A stretch of DNA of 64,000 bases, from assembly GCF_003060825.1 (NCBI RefSeq), contig NZ_CP028922.1:726001-790000 (forward strand), read 5' to 3'. The first letter of the stretch is position 1; each line of letters starts with the position of its first letter. Source of the stretch: Paenibacillus sp. CAA11. Its GTDB lineage: Bacteria > Bacillota > Bacilli > Paenibacillales > Paenibacillaceae. The notes under the pieces are model-generated. The model was not told the DNA's origin. It saw only the letters and a list, made by a program, of their open reading frames with translations, and did no database searches. The position numbers and the translations under genes are program-made. Below are positions 25,000 through 33,143 of this stretch, piece by piece.

Positions 25000-25039
25000 A
25001 AAAAGGCCTCTCTTAGAAATAAAATCAAGGGGCCTTTTC
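25000..25039. terminator. Bidirectional terminator between lipL and the SOD fusion gene
   Basis: AAAAGGCC at 25001-25008 pairs with GGCCTTTT at 25031-25038; A and T runs flank both sides. Confidence 0.72.
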
Positions 25040-25054
25040 GCTCTAAACCGGAAA

Positions 25055-26272
25055 TCAGTAAGGAGTCCATCTCAGTTTTTCTGCCTGCTCGAAGCGTTCT
25101 TGAACCTTTGGCCAATAGACGATATTCCACCAATCAGCAATATAATTCTTACGCTGGTTCTGATGCTTCAAATAGTAGGAATGTTCCCAGACATCGAGCG
25201 GAAGCAGAGGAACTACGTCCCACTGGGATAGATTCTGATGCTTCTCGGCTTGTAAAATCTCCAGCCGGTGGCTGCGCGGGCTCCAGACAAGAATTGCCCA
25301 GCCTCCGCCCTCGACCTTCTCGGCGGCCTGCGAGAATTGCTTGCGGAAGGCTTCATAGCTTCCGAAGTCTTTGCGGATCTGCTGAGCCAGCGCGCCTTCG
25401 GGCTTGCCTCCGCCCTTGGGGTTCATCGTGTCCCAATAGATGGTATGCAGGTAGTGCCCGGCTCCGTTGAAGGCAAGCTCACGTTCCCAGTGCTTGATCA
25501 GGTCAAAATTGCCTGTCTTGCGGGCCTCCTCCAGCTTCTTCTCTGCTAGGTTAAGACCATCTACATAACTGAGATGGTGTACGTCATGGTGAATGCGAAC
25601 GGTTTTCTCGTCAATATAAGGCTCAAGCGCGTTGTAAGGGTAGGGAAGCGGCGGAAGCTTGTGCCCGCCAATCGGGACAGGAGGACCAGATGGGCTTTGG
25701 CCCGCTGGCTCCCGGCTGGCTGCCGGCTCTTGCGCATCCGGTGCCGCCGGAGCAGAAGCAGCTGGCTGCTGCGCAGACGACGGGTCTCTATGCCGGAATT
25801 CATGAAGTTCCCGGCCTCCTGCTGCTGCCTGAGCAGCGATCCTGCCGGGATGATTCAGCGCCTCCAGCACCTGGAGGAAGTACTCGGATTCCCTGATGAT
25901 ATGGAGCAGAACCACTCGGGCAAGCGGGATGGATTGAACGGCTTTGCTTTGCTCCAGTAAAATGTAAAGCTGTCTAATCCATTCCCTGGATTGACGGCAG
26001 GATACGGCCAGCAGCCTTTCGGTCTGGCGAATGAACTCAGGATGCGGCGCAGCATAGATGCCTTGCTGGATACCGTGGCGGAGCAGCGCATCTGCTGCTT
26101 CTTCGGTGTCGCCGAACACCTTGGCCCACTCGTCAAGCAATTTGACATAGGGGGGCTCAAGGGATGGAACAATGGCCTTGATGACGTCGACATGCTCTCT
26201 CTCCTGCTGTTTCCAAAAGCGAATCTCTTCTAGAATTCGTACGGGTAAATAGGACCCGTAAACAAAAAGCAT
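25055..26272 (-). CDS. Fusion: DUF2935-like domain + Fe/Mn superoxide dismutase
   Basis: 405 residues. Residues 1-135 are an all-helical N-terminal domain beginning FVYGSYLPVRILEEIRFWKQ, resembling DUF2935. A Pro/Ala/Gln-rich linker (about 160-205) leads to a full SOD domain (about 207-405). Metal ligands are visible in VRIHHDVHHLSYV, GAGHYLHTIYW and DVWEHSYYLKH. HQNLSQWDVVPL replaces the NQDSPL of the stand-alone SodA at 18627, suggesting different metal or tuning. It has no signal peptide. The helical domain resembles four-helix proteins of uncertain role in Bacillales; it may localise the enzyme, which is inference. Confidence 0.88.
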   Translation of the reverse strand: MLFVYGSYLPVRILEEIRFWKQQEREHVDVIKAIVPSLEPPYVKLLDEWAKVFGDTEEAADALLRHGIQQGIYAAPHPEFIRQTERLLAVSCRQSREWIRQLYILLEQSKAVQSIPLARVVLLHIIRESEYFLQVLEALNHPGRIAAQAAAGGRELHEFRHRDPSSAQQPAASAPAAPDAQEPAASREPAGQSPSGPPVPIGGHKLPPLPYPYNALEPYIDEKTVRIHHDVHHLSYVDGLNLAEKKLEEARKTGNFDLIKHWERELAFNGAGHYLHTIYWDTMNPKGGGKPEGALAQQIRKDFGSYEAFRKQFSQAAEKVEGGGWAILVWSPRSHRLEILQAEKHQNLSQWDVVPLLPLDVWEHSYYLKHQNQRKNYIADWWNIVYWPKVQERFEQAEKLRWTPY

Positions 26273-26343
26273 AGACCGTACCTCCTCGGGTAGACATTCT
26301 TATTTTAGAATGTATGACGAGACAGGATTGGCCTATGCCTATT

Positions 26344-27366
26344 CTAGTAGGAACTTTGTGATGAAGAATTCAAGGAGGCATTTACCTGACTGAGGAAGGT
26401 AGACACCCTCCGCAGGTATTCCTTGGAATGCTCTCTGAAGATCAGCTCATGATGCGAGCCCTGTACGATCCAATGCTCTGAGAGCGGATTGGTCTGATTG
26501 GCAGCAAGCTTCTCTGCAATAGGGTAAGGAGCCTTAGCATCCTCTGTACCATGAATAAAGAAGATAGGGAATGGGTAGTCCTTCTTCTTCACTTCGGGAT
26601 ACGGGATCTGCCGCAGGCTAGTTCCGTTGAGCACCGGGAGCAGCAGCTCCATGATCTCAATAGAAGGATGCTCCGGAAGATTAAGCTTTTGGTGTATGTT
26701 GTGGTAAAGGGTGTCCGGTTCCAGCAAAAACGTGCTGTCCAGAATCATGGCATCCACGTCCTTCGTGGTCAGTCCTGCCTGCAGGGCGGTTCCAGCGCCC
26801 ATGGAGAAGCCCCATACAATGATCTGCTTAGCGCCGTGCTGCTTGGCATACTGAATTGCCCCCAGCAGCTGCTGGGCTTCCTTCTTGCCGCCTGTGGCGA
26901 CCTCTTTGCTGTCCTGCGCCGCAAAGCCATAGTCGAACATAATGACGTTGAAGTTCAGACGATGGGCGAAATGTGCCAAATCATACATAGGAATCCAGGA
27001 TTCCTCCCGATTAGCTCCATAACCATGGCTGAAGACGATCGTCTTGTTCGAGGAGCCTTCTGCCGGGATATACCATCCGTACATGGTGCGGCTGCCATCA
27101 ATAGCGCCAAAAGAAATATCTTCATATTTCATGCCTTTGGCAAGAAGCGGATTGGAATACAGCGGAGCGACCGTCGGATTGGAGAGAACCCAGGCAATGA
27201 AGCCATGCAGGGCGATAAAGCAGAACAAAAGAAAGAAGACAATAGACATGATGAACGCAATCAGAACATGCTTGAAACGAATGAGACGCGTGGACAGAAC
27301 GGGCTGCTGACCGGAATCCGTATCACGCACGCCCTGCAGGGGGGCGCCGCTGCGTGTTGTATTCAT
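26344..27366 (-). CDS. Membrane-anchored alpha/beta hydrolase
   Basis: About 340 residues. One N-terminal helix (VLIAFIMSIVFFLLFCFIAL) anchors the protein, then an alpha/beta hydrolase domain carries FSHGYGANREE, the nucleophile serine in WGFSMGAGTA, an acid in HGTEDAKAPY and a histidine in GSHHELIF. ATG 27366 follows AAGGAGGG with a 6-base gap; an upstream in-frame ATG lacks a site. Similar proteins are called YqkD-like or BAAT-type esterases. Substrate unknown. It is divergent from the IclR gene. Confidence 0.87.
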   Translation of the reverse strand: MNTTRSGAPLQGVRDTDSGQQPVLSTRLIRFKHVLIAFIMSIVFFLLFCFIALHGFIAWVLSNPTVAPLYSNPLLAKGMKYEDISFGAIDGSRTMYGWYIPAEGSSNKTIVFSHGYGANREESWIPMYDLAHFAHRLNFNVIMFDYGFAAQDSKEVATGGKKEAQQLLGAIQYAKQHGAKQIIVWGFSMGAGTALQAGLTTKDVDAMILDSTFLLEPDTLYHNIHQKLNLPEHPSIEIMELLLPVLNGTSLRQIPYPEVKKKDYPFPIFFIHGTEDAKAPYPIAEKLAANQTNPLSEHWIVQGSHHELIFREHSKEYLRRVSTFLSQVNASLNSSSQSSY

Positions 27367-27523
27367 CGTAGCCCTCCTTGAGTTCAAGATATGAAAAAGT
27401 CCGATGAATCGGATTTATGTCGAAAAAAGACGATTTATAGGTAATCGTTACAGAATATCGTAAGCCTGGTCCGCTTCAAAGTCAATGACCCAGGATTAAT
27501 TTGGAGGCCAGGCTTCTCTTATA

Positions 27524-27582
27524 TAGACGAAGTGTTGGTAATCGTATATAATTTATGTAACCAAGTTTCATACTGTGAAACT
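27524..27582 (+). promoter_or_regulatory. Promoter and palindromic operator of the IclR gene
   Basis: TAGACG (27524-27529) and TATAAT (27547-27552) are spaced by 17 bases. The perfect palindrome AGTTTCA-TACTG-TGAAACT (27564-27582) starts 12 bases after the -10, over the expected transcription start. Such a site is well placed for autorepression. Confidence 0.6.
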
Positions 27583-27600
27583 ATTGAAGGGGTGCTCTTC

Positions 27601-28344
27601 TTGGAAGATCGAAAATTAACGGTTCGTGCGGTTGAGCGAGCGTTGGATATATTAATGTGCTTTACGACAGGCAGTGATCTTGGGCTGACCGAAATTTCAG
27701 GGCAAATCGGACTACATAAAAGCACGGTCCATAGGCTCCTGACTACGCTTGAAGAGCGGGGGTTCGTTATTCGGGATCAGGCGACGGACAAGTACAAGCT
27801 TGGGATGAAGATCTGGGAGCTGTCGATGCATCTGTCACACAGCGATGACCCGGCCATACTGCTGCTTCCGCAAATGGAGAAACTACGGGACCGGCTCGGG
27901 GAGACGGTCAGCTTATATGTGAGGGATGGCTATGACCGGCTGCGCATCCAGGCCGTCCAGAGCAATCAGGCGATCCGCCGGGTGGCTCCGGTTGGAGCAA
28001 GGCTGCCGCTCTATGTTGGTGCTTCCAGCAAGGTGCTGGTTGCCTTTGCCGATTCGGCCTTCCGGCAATCGCTGCTGGAGCAGCCCGATTGGCCTGAAGC
28101 CGTGAGCAGAGAAGCCTATCAGGCCCAGCTGGATCAGATTCGGCAGCAAGGCTATGCGATTAGCTATGAGGAGAGAGAGCCGGGCGCTTCGGCCGTATCG
28201 GCTCCTATCTACAGCCGCAGCGGCCAAGCGTTCTATGCGCTGTCCCTCTCCGGGCCGGTCAGCCGGCTTACGGTGGAGCGGCTGGATGAATATGGTCCTG
28301 TGCTGATTGAAGCCGCACGCGAGATGGGAATCATGTTGCCATAA
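27601..28344 (+). CDS. IclR family transcriptional regulator
   Basis: 247 residues. The N-terminal winged helix (VRAVERALDILMCF, GLTEISGQIGLHKSTVHRLLTTLEERGFV) and C-terminal effector domain (GETVSLYVRDGY, SSKVLVAFA, GASAVSAPIYS) are typical. The family usually represses catabolic genes and binds small acids. TTG 27601 is preferred because GAAGGGGTG lies 7 bases upstream. No catabolic operon is adjacent, only the divergent hydrolase, so its targets may be that gene or itself through the palindrome in its leader. Confidence 0.9.
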   Translation: MEDRKLTVRAVERALDILMCFTTGSDLGLTEISGQIGLHKSTVHRLLTTLEERGFVIRDQATDKYKLGMKIWELSMHLSHSDDPAILLLPQMEKLRDRLGETVSLYVRDGYDRLRIQAVQSNQAIRRVAPVGARLPLYVGASSKVLVAFADSAFRQSLLEQPDWPEAVSREAYQAQLDQIRQQGYAISYEEREPGASAVSAPIYSRSGQAFYALSLSGPVSRLTVERLDEYGPVLIEAAREMGIMLP

Positions 28345-28467
28345 TAGTTCACCGGGCTGCAAGGCTAATGCTCTTTCTTATACGTATCTTATGAAGGAAC
28401 TGCGATGTCAGTCCATCCTTGATAGCTTTGAAATTTGCCTAATCCAAAAAATCATCTGAAAGTGTGC

Positions 28468-28512
28468 AATGGCGGTGCTTGGGGGTTGATCCCTGCACCG
28501 CCATTTCTTTGT
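28468..28512 (+). terminator. Hairpin A, terminator-like, upstream of the ECF sigma operon
   Basis: AATGGCGGTGC pairs with GCACCGCCATT around a loop holding TGATCCCT, then TTTCTTTG. It closely resembles the hairpin at 31438-31480 beyond the other end of the operon. It lies 123 bases after the IclR stop. Confidence 0.72.
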
Positions 28513-28653
28513 TTTAAGCATAGGGTGAAATCGTCTTATTTGGCCGCATCCGTAAAAATATCACCAGAGGTAAAACTTTTTTTTCGTAAATATAACATTT
28601 TGGTATGCTCACCCATCTAATTCTATAGAGGGCCCTTAAAAGGAGTGAAATTC
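28513..28653. other. ECF sigma operon upstream region
   Basis: AT-rich stretch with a T8 run near 28576 and GTAAAAC at about 28568. An autoregulated ECF-type promoter would be expected here, but no confident -35/-10 pair was identified. The ribosome binding site AAAGGAG is at 28639-28645. Confidence 0.3.
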
Positions 28654-29211
28654 GTGCAGCAAGATATGGAACTGGAAGTCAAGCGTGCGCAGCGGGGAGA
28701 TCGTGAGGCATTTATTCGGCTATTCCGGAAGCTGGAGCCCGAGCTGTACAGTTTGGCGAAGTCCATTTTGAGACGTGATGAAGACTGTGCGGACGCATTT
28801 CAGGAAACGACGCTTAAAGCGTATAAATCAATATCGGCATTGCGCAAGCCAAAATATTTTAAAACCTGGGTTATTCGGATTCTGATCAATGAATGCAACC
28901 AGCTGCTTCGCGTTCGTAAAAGAGTCGTGACTATGGCGGAACTGCCGGAGGAGGCGGTAGCCTATCGTCCGTCATCTTATTTCGAGGACAGCCGCAAAGA
29001 TGATCTTAGGGAAGCCGTGGAGAATTTGGATGAGTCCTTACGTATTGTTGTTCACTTGTTCTATTATCAGGATTTATCGACCAAACAAATAGCCAGCGTT
29101 CTGGATATTTCCGAGGGAGCGGTCAGAGCGCGTCTTCATAGAGCCCGCGGAATATTGGTTGATATAGTAAAAACGATTCGGAAGGAGGGGCTGGCTTATG
29201 AAGGTGTTTGA
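28654..29211 (+). CDS. ECF RNA polymerase sigma factor
   Basis: 185 residues. Region 2 spans about 12-80 (AFIRLFRKLEPELYSLAKSI, DCADAFQETTLKAYKSI, YFKTWVIRILINECNQLLR) and region 4 about 115-170 (LRIVVHLFYYQDLSTKQIAS, ISEGAVRARLHRARGIL). GTG 28654 lies 8 bases after AAAGGAG; the GTG at 28645 overlaps that site. The SigV/SigW-like group responds to envelope stress. The next gene overlaps by 14 bases and has the form of its membrane anti-sigma factor. Target genes are unknown. Confidence 0.93.
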   Translation: MQQDMELEVKRAQRGDREAFIRLFRKLEPELYSLAKSILRRDEDCADAFQETTLKAYKSISALRKPKYFKTWVIRILINECNQLLRVRKRVVTMAELPEEAVAYRPSSYFEDSRKDDLREAVENLDESLRIVVHLFYYQDLSTKQIASVLDISEGAVRARLHRARGILVDIVKTIRKEGLAYEGV

Positions 29212-30409
29212 TGTGGATAAAGAATTGCGGGAAATTGGCAAGGAGCCGTTGCCAGAGGTTCCGGAAATGATCCGCCGCCGGCAGGATGAAGTCTATGCCT
29301 CTTTGGTCGACCTTCCGATGAGAAGCAGAAGCGGCCAAACCTCCAAATTCCGCAGGACTCGCAAGGCTGCCTTAGTTACTGCGGCAGCGGCTATGATCGC
29401 TCTGATCGGGGGCCTAGGCGGCGCCATAATATCGCCGGCCATGGCGGATTCGCTGAAGAACATTCCGCTGATTGGCGGTATCTTCAAGCTGGCCAACGAT
29501 ATGGGATTACAGATAGCGGATGAAAGGGGGCTCACGACGAAGCTAGATGCCAGTGTGACCCATGAAGGGATCACGCTTAGCATCCCGCAGATTGTCTATG
29601 ATGGAACCCGGGTTTCTCTGGCGGTAACGCGTGAAGGAGAAGGGTTATTCGGTACAATCAACGACGTGAGATTGATAGGGAATGGGCAAAGGGAGGTTTA
29701 TCCTAGGGGGGCGATTAAATCCACTGATTTTTGGATTGACGGGAAGTCGATTGCCGACCATTCGGGCGGAAGGGAATTCAGTCTGGGTTCAAAAGGAACG
29801 TCCGACCCAAATTCAGTAATCTATGAATTGTCGGGCTTTCCTAGATCGGGCGAGACGGAGGAATTTCTACCGGACGAGTTTGAATTGAAGGTTGAATTCC
29901 GGCTTGAGGGAATTGCTGAGCCATATTCTTTTAATATTCCTGTGCGTAAAAATGTCGAGAATATGACGCAATCTTTCCAAGAAGTAAGGGAGTGGAGAGG
30001 AAACCAGGTTACCCTAGAACAAATCCAGTTTTCCCCGATAACAGCGAGAGTAAGCATCAATATCCGGTCAAGCGATAAGGAGGCTAAGCTGTGGAGAGAT
30101 CGTCTGCTCTTTGAGGTGTGGGATGATCGTGGCAGAAAGCTTGGTCTAGTCTCCGGGGTTGGGGGATACACGAACGATGACCAAATGGAACTGCATAACG
30201 AAGTATTGTTTGAAGGATTTACGGATACGCCGGAAACCGTGACACTCAAGGCATTCATTCCGGAGAAAGAGGATCCTTTAACCTTTTCTGGAGCCTTTAA
30301 AGTCGATTCTCATGGAGAGCTCATCAAAAATTATATCGAAGAATTGGAAATGACCGTCCAAGTGGATCGGACTAGGTTGGAAAAAATATATCAAACTTTA
30401 AATAAATAA
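29198..30409 (+). CDS. Membrane anti-sigma factor, DUF4179 type
   Basis: 403 residues. A cytoplasmic N-terminal part (1-55) is followed by one membrane helix (about 57-80), then an exported part with a DUF4179-like domain (about 100-215) and a C-terminal DUF5643-like domain (about 235-395). The ectodomain has ITLSIPQIVYDGTRVSLAV, RGAIKSTDFWIDGKSI and IEELEMTVQV. In Bacillales such proteins sequester the co-encoded ECF sigma factor. ATG at 29198 overlaps the sigma gene by 14 bases, so production is coupled. No zinc-binding HxxxCxxC motif is visible. The next gene is a secreted homologue of its ectodomain. Confidence 0.85.
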   Translation: MKVFDVDKELREIGKEPLPEVPEMIRRRQDEVYASLVDLPMRSRSGQTSKFRRTRKAALVTAAAAMIALIGGLGGAIISPAMADSLKNIPLIGGIFKLANDMGLQIADERGLTTKLDASVTHEGITLSIPQIVYDGTRVSLAVTREGEGLFGTINDVRLIGNGQREVYPRGAIKSTDFWIDGKSIADHSGGREFSLGSKGTSDPNSVIYELSGFPRSGETEEFLPDEFELKVEFRLEGIAEPYSFNIPVRKNVENMTQSFQEVREWRGNQVTLEQIQFSPITARVSINIRSSDKEAKLWRDRLLFEVWDDRGRKLGLVSGVGGYTNDDQMELHNEVLFEGFTDTPETVTLKAFIPEKEDPLTFSGAFKVDSHGELIKNYIEELEMTVQVDRTRLEKIYQTLNK

Positions 30410-30425
30410 TCTGGAGGACTTGATG

Positions 30426-31394
30426 ATGAAAAAAAGATTCAGAGTAATTACTACAGCAGCATTGGCAGGTATGCTTATTAGCGGAGCCGCGGGGGAGATG
30501 GCTTCCTCGACGGCTCATGCGGAGCAGGGCAAGGCACCGGCAGTTTTTGGCGCCGCGGCGCCAAAGGCAGTTAAGAGCATTAAACAAGATGGCATTACGC
30601 TAGGGGTTAGCCAGGCGATGTATGATGGGAACTATATTAAAGTTACACTGCAACGCAGCGGCCAGGGATTGGATGGAGGCGTAGCAGAAGGGGAATTTGA
30701 TGAGAAAACTCAGGATATGGTCTATAAAAAAGGTGCGATTAAACGTATAGAATTTTTAATAGACGGTAAGAAAATAGAGAATATCGGCAAAAACATGGGA
30801 GAAAGACCAATCGCGGGCTGGAGCCCTGGTTCCACCCCGGACCAGGCTGAAATTAATATAGTTGATCCTTCATGGCTTGGCGGTCAACAGTTTACCTTTG
30901 CGAACAAGTTCAAATTGACTGTAAAGGTCACGCTGCAGGGGGTTGCCAAACCTTATACATTTGATCTCGCGATGCAAAAGTCTGCCGGTACACCGATTGC
31001 CCTCAAGCCGAACTTATCCAAAAAATCGGGCAACCTAACCGTCAATTTTAGCAAGCTTAACGCGACCTCAACTTCTACCCGAGTTCAGTTGATCGAAAAA
31101 GGGCTTCCGAAGAATAAGCCATCGGATATTAGTTATGAGTTTGTGGATGATCAAGGCAAAGTGCTGAAATTGATTTCCGGGTTTGGAAGCGACCAGAACA
31201 CCAAAACTGGGGACATGTACAATGATTATGTGCTGGCTCCTTTGGGGAAAAATGTGAAGTCGATTACGCTGAAAGCATACAAACCGGAATTTGAAGAAAC
31301 CGGAGCAACCACTGGGGCGTATAAGTTGGACGAGAACGGCCAAATTATAAAACATTACGTGAAGGAAATAGAAATGACGGTAAAGGTGAAATAA
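30426..31394 (+). CDS. Secreted paralogue of the anti-sigma ectodomain
   Basis: About 322 residues. A classical signal peptide (KKRFRVITTAALAGMLI, cleavage near AHA-EQ at about residue 32) replaces the membrane anchor. The rest aligns with the ectodomain of the preceding protein: ITLGVSQAMYDGNYIKVTL, KGAIKRIEFLIDGKKI, and KEIEMTVKVK at the end. It lacks a cytoplasmic sigma-binding region and a membrane helix. ATG 30426 is 8 bases after GGAGG; ATG 30423 is also possible. It probably acts outside the cell, perhaps sharing a ligand with the anti-sigma protein; that is inference. Confidence 0.85.
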   Translation: MKKRFRVITTAALAGMLISGAAGEMASSTAHAEQGKAPAVFGAAAPKAVKSIKQDGITLGVSQAMYDGNYIKVTLQRSGQGLDGGVAEGEFDEKTQDMVYKKGAIKRIEFLIDGKKIENIGKNMGERPIAGWSPGSTPDQAEINIVDPSWLGGQQFTFANKFKLTVKVTLQGVAKPYTFDLAMQKSAGTPIALKPNLSKKSGNLTVNFSKLNATSTSTRVQLIEKGLPKNKPSDISYEFVDDQGKVLKLISGFGSDQNTKTGDMYNDYVLAPLGKNVKSITLKAYKPEFEETGATTGAYKLDENGQIIKHYVKEIEMTVKVK

Positions 31395-31437
31395 GACAGG
31401 AGCCTAGGAATAGTCGCAGGCGGTATCAAATACAAAG

Positions 31438-31480
31438 AAATGACGGTGTCGGGAGTGAATCCCTGCACCGTCATTTTTTC
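31438..31480 (+). terminator. Hairpin B, terminator of the ECF sigma operon
   Basis: AAATGACGGTG pairs with CACCGTCATTT with an inner CGGGA/TCCCTG pairing, then T6. It matches hairpin A at 28468 in length, order and most bases, with an A:T in place of one G:C pair. Confidence 0.85.
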
Positions 31481-31491
31481 ATATCATATCA

Positions 31492-33105
31492 TTATTTTGT
31501 CTTCTTAATCCAGGCAGCAATATCTTGAATGATGGCAGGCGATACATTAAGGGGTTGCATATAATCCTGGCCGGTGGAGAGGGTATTTACCTCGCTGAGC
31601 AGATGATTCACTTTCGGATAGGATTTATACTCTACATCCTTACGATCCTTGAGCTCCTTTTTCCAGGTGTTGAACTCACTCATCGGCACCTGCCAGTCGT
31701 TTTCACCCTGGAGAATCAGCATTGGCCCCTGCTGCTGCTTAGCGAGATCGGTTGGCTTATAGTCCCGCTGCTCATACCACCAATACGCCGGGGAAAGCGG
31801 GAAATTGGCAGGCATATTGTCTGTGGAATACTGCGGGTCATTGACCATTTGTGCGATTGACTTCCAAACCGCAGCCTGCTGTTCATACGGAGCGGTGTCC
31901 TGTCCAAGCTGTTTGACCCGGCTGATCAGTTCATCCTGCTGCTTCACAGTCACATCTACAAATCTGGAGCTGGGCGCGGACAGCAGAATCGTTCCGGCAA
32001 TATTTCTAGTTGTATCTGCCTGCTCGATCAGCGGCATGGCGAAGCCGCCCTGGCTGTGTCCTGCGACGAAGATACGTGAAGCGTCAATGTCTTTTATCCC
32101 TTTGAGCAATTGCACGGCCGCAAGGGCATCCTTTACCGTCTCGTCCTTCAGCGTGAATTTGGGAAGGGCTGCTATTTTGAAAGTATGCTCATAGGTAATC
32201 TTGTCATAACGAAGTACGGCAATTCCTTCAGAGGCCAAGCCAGCAGCGAGGTCCCGCAGCGGCTTGCCGCCATAGGCACTAGAGTCCCGATCCTGCGGAC
32301 CGGAGCCGTGTACCAGCACAACAACCGGGAATGGGCCATTGCCTTTTGGCTTGGTGAGGGTTCCCGGCAGGGCAAAGGTGCCTTCCCCGATCGTCACTTC
32401 CTCCTCCGTGTAGGCGTCCTGATGGTCATAGGCCGGCTTTTGGTACAGCTCAGGCTGGGCCTGAGCGATATTCAGATCATCTACTAGATTGTCTTTATTG
32501 AGACGGACAGTAATTTGAAGAGGGGCAGCGGCTGCTTTTAGCGTGTAAGCCACGTTACGATGAACAGCATTCTCCTTTACCGCCTTGGCGGTTTGCTCGC
32601 CAATCTTGCCATACACCTTCTCGTAGTTGCTTAGCAGGCTGCTGAGTGCTTGAGCGGGAAGAGCCTGCTGAAGTGCCGGGCTCATCAGCTTAGCTGCACT
32701 GGCTCCATCCCCGGATTGCAGGTATTGAAGGAATTGGTCGGCCGTATCGGCTTGCGGTACAGAGGTCGTATTCGTAAACAATTTTGAGAGCCACTCCTTA
32801 GCAATTAGGGTTGTGCTGTCTGTAATTTGCAGCGGGCCAGTGGATTGGTAATTGACAGGTTGGCCGTTAAATTCAGCCTTGGCGTCTTTCAGATCCAAGA
32901 CTAGGCGCTTTGATCCCTGAGTGACGGTTATGCGCTTTGCTGCTGCATCCCAGGTCACTTTAGCTCCTGCTTGGGCAGCGGCCTCCCGGATCGGAATAAG
33001 AGCGGAAGAGGCGTCTTGCGCAATTGCACTGAGGGAAGGGACTGACATGCACAACGCTAGGGAGACGGCGATAGCGGATCTAACGGGTTTGCTCATTTTT
33101 TTCAT
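31492..33105 (-). CDS. Secreted alpha/beta hydrolase with N-terminal stalk domain
   Basis: 537 residues. A signal peptide (KPVRSAIAVSLALCMSVPSL, cleavage near AIA-QD) is followed by a copper amine oxidase-like stalk domain (LIPIREAAAQAGAKVTWD, about 36-115), a DUF3887-like region (about 118-215) and a hydrolase domain (about 240-537). The oxyanion motif is VHGSGPQDRDSS, the nucleophile is in AGHSQGGFAMP, the acid in QGENDWQVP, and the histidine near YPKVNHLLSE. Such proteins are often annotated as exported esterases or peptidases. RBS AAGGAGG precedes ATG. Confidence 0.9.
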   Translation of the reverse strand: MKKMSKPVRSAIAVSLALCMSVPSLSAIAQDASSALIPIREAAAQAGAKVTWDAAAKRITVTQGSKRLVLDLKDAKAEFNGQPVNYQSTGPLQITDSTTLIAKEWLSKLFTNTTSVPQADTADQFLQYLQSGDGASAAKLMSPALQQALPAQALSSLLSNYEKVYGKIGEQTAKAVKENAVHRNVAYTLKAAAAPLQITVRLNKDNLVDDLNIAQAQPELYQKPAYDHQDAYTEEEVTIGEGTFALPGTLTKPKGNGPFPVVVLVHGSGPQDRDSSAYGGKPLRDLAAGLASEGIAVLRYDKITYEHTFKIAALPKFTLKDETVKDALAAVQLLKGIKDIDASRIFVAGHSQGGFAMPLIEQADTTRNIAGTILLSAPSSRFVDVTVKQQDELISRVKQLGQDTAPYEQQAAVWKSIAQMVNDPQYSTDNMPANFPLSPAYWWYEQRDYKPTDLAKQQQGPMLILQGENDWQVPMSEFNTWKKELKDRKDVEYKSYPKVNHLLSEVNTLSTGQDYMQPLNVSPAIIQDIAAWIKKTK

Positions 33106-33143
33106 AAAGAATCCTCCTTGTTATAGATAAAGGTATGAATTGC

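Noticed and set aside
28435..28620. 61-codon frame before the ECF sigma gene
   Set aside because: It runs across the terminator hairpin A and has no start site or homology.
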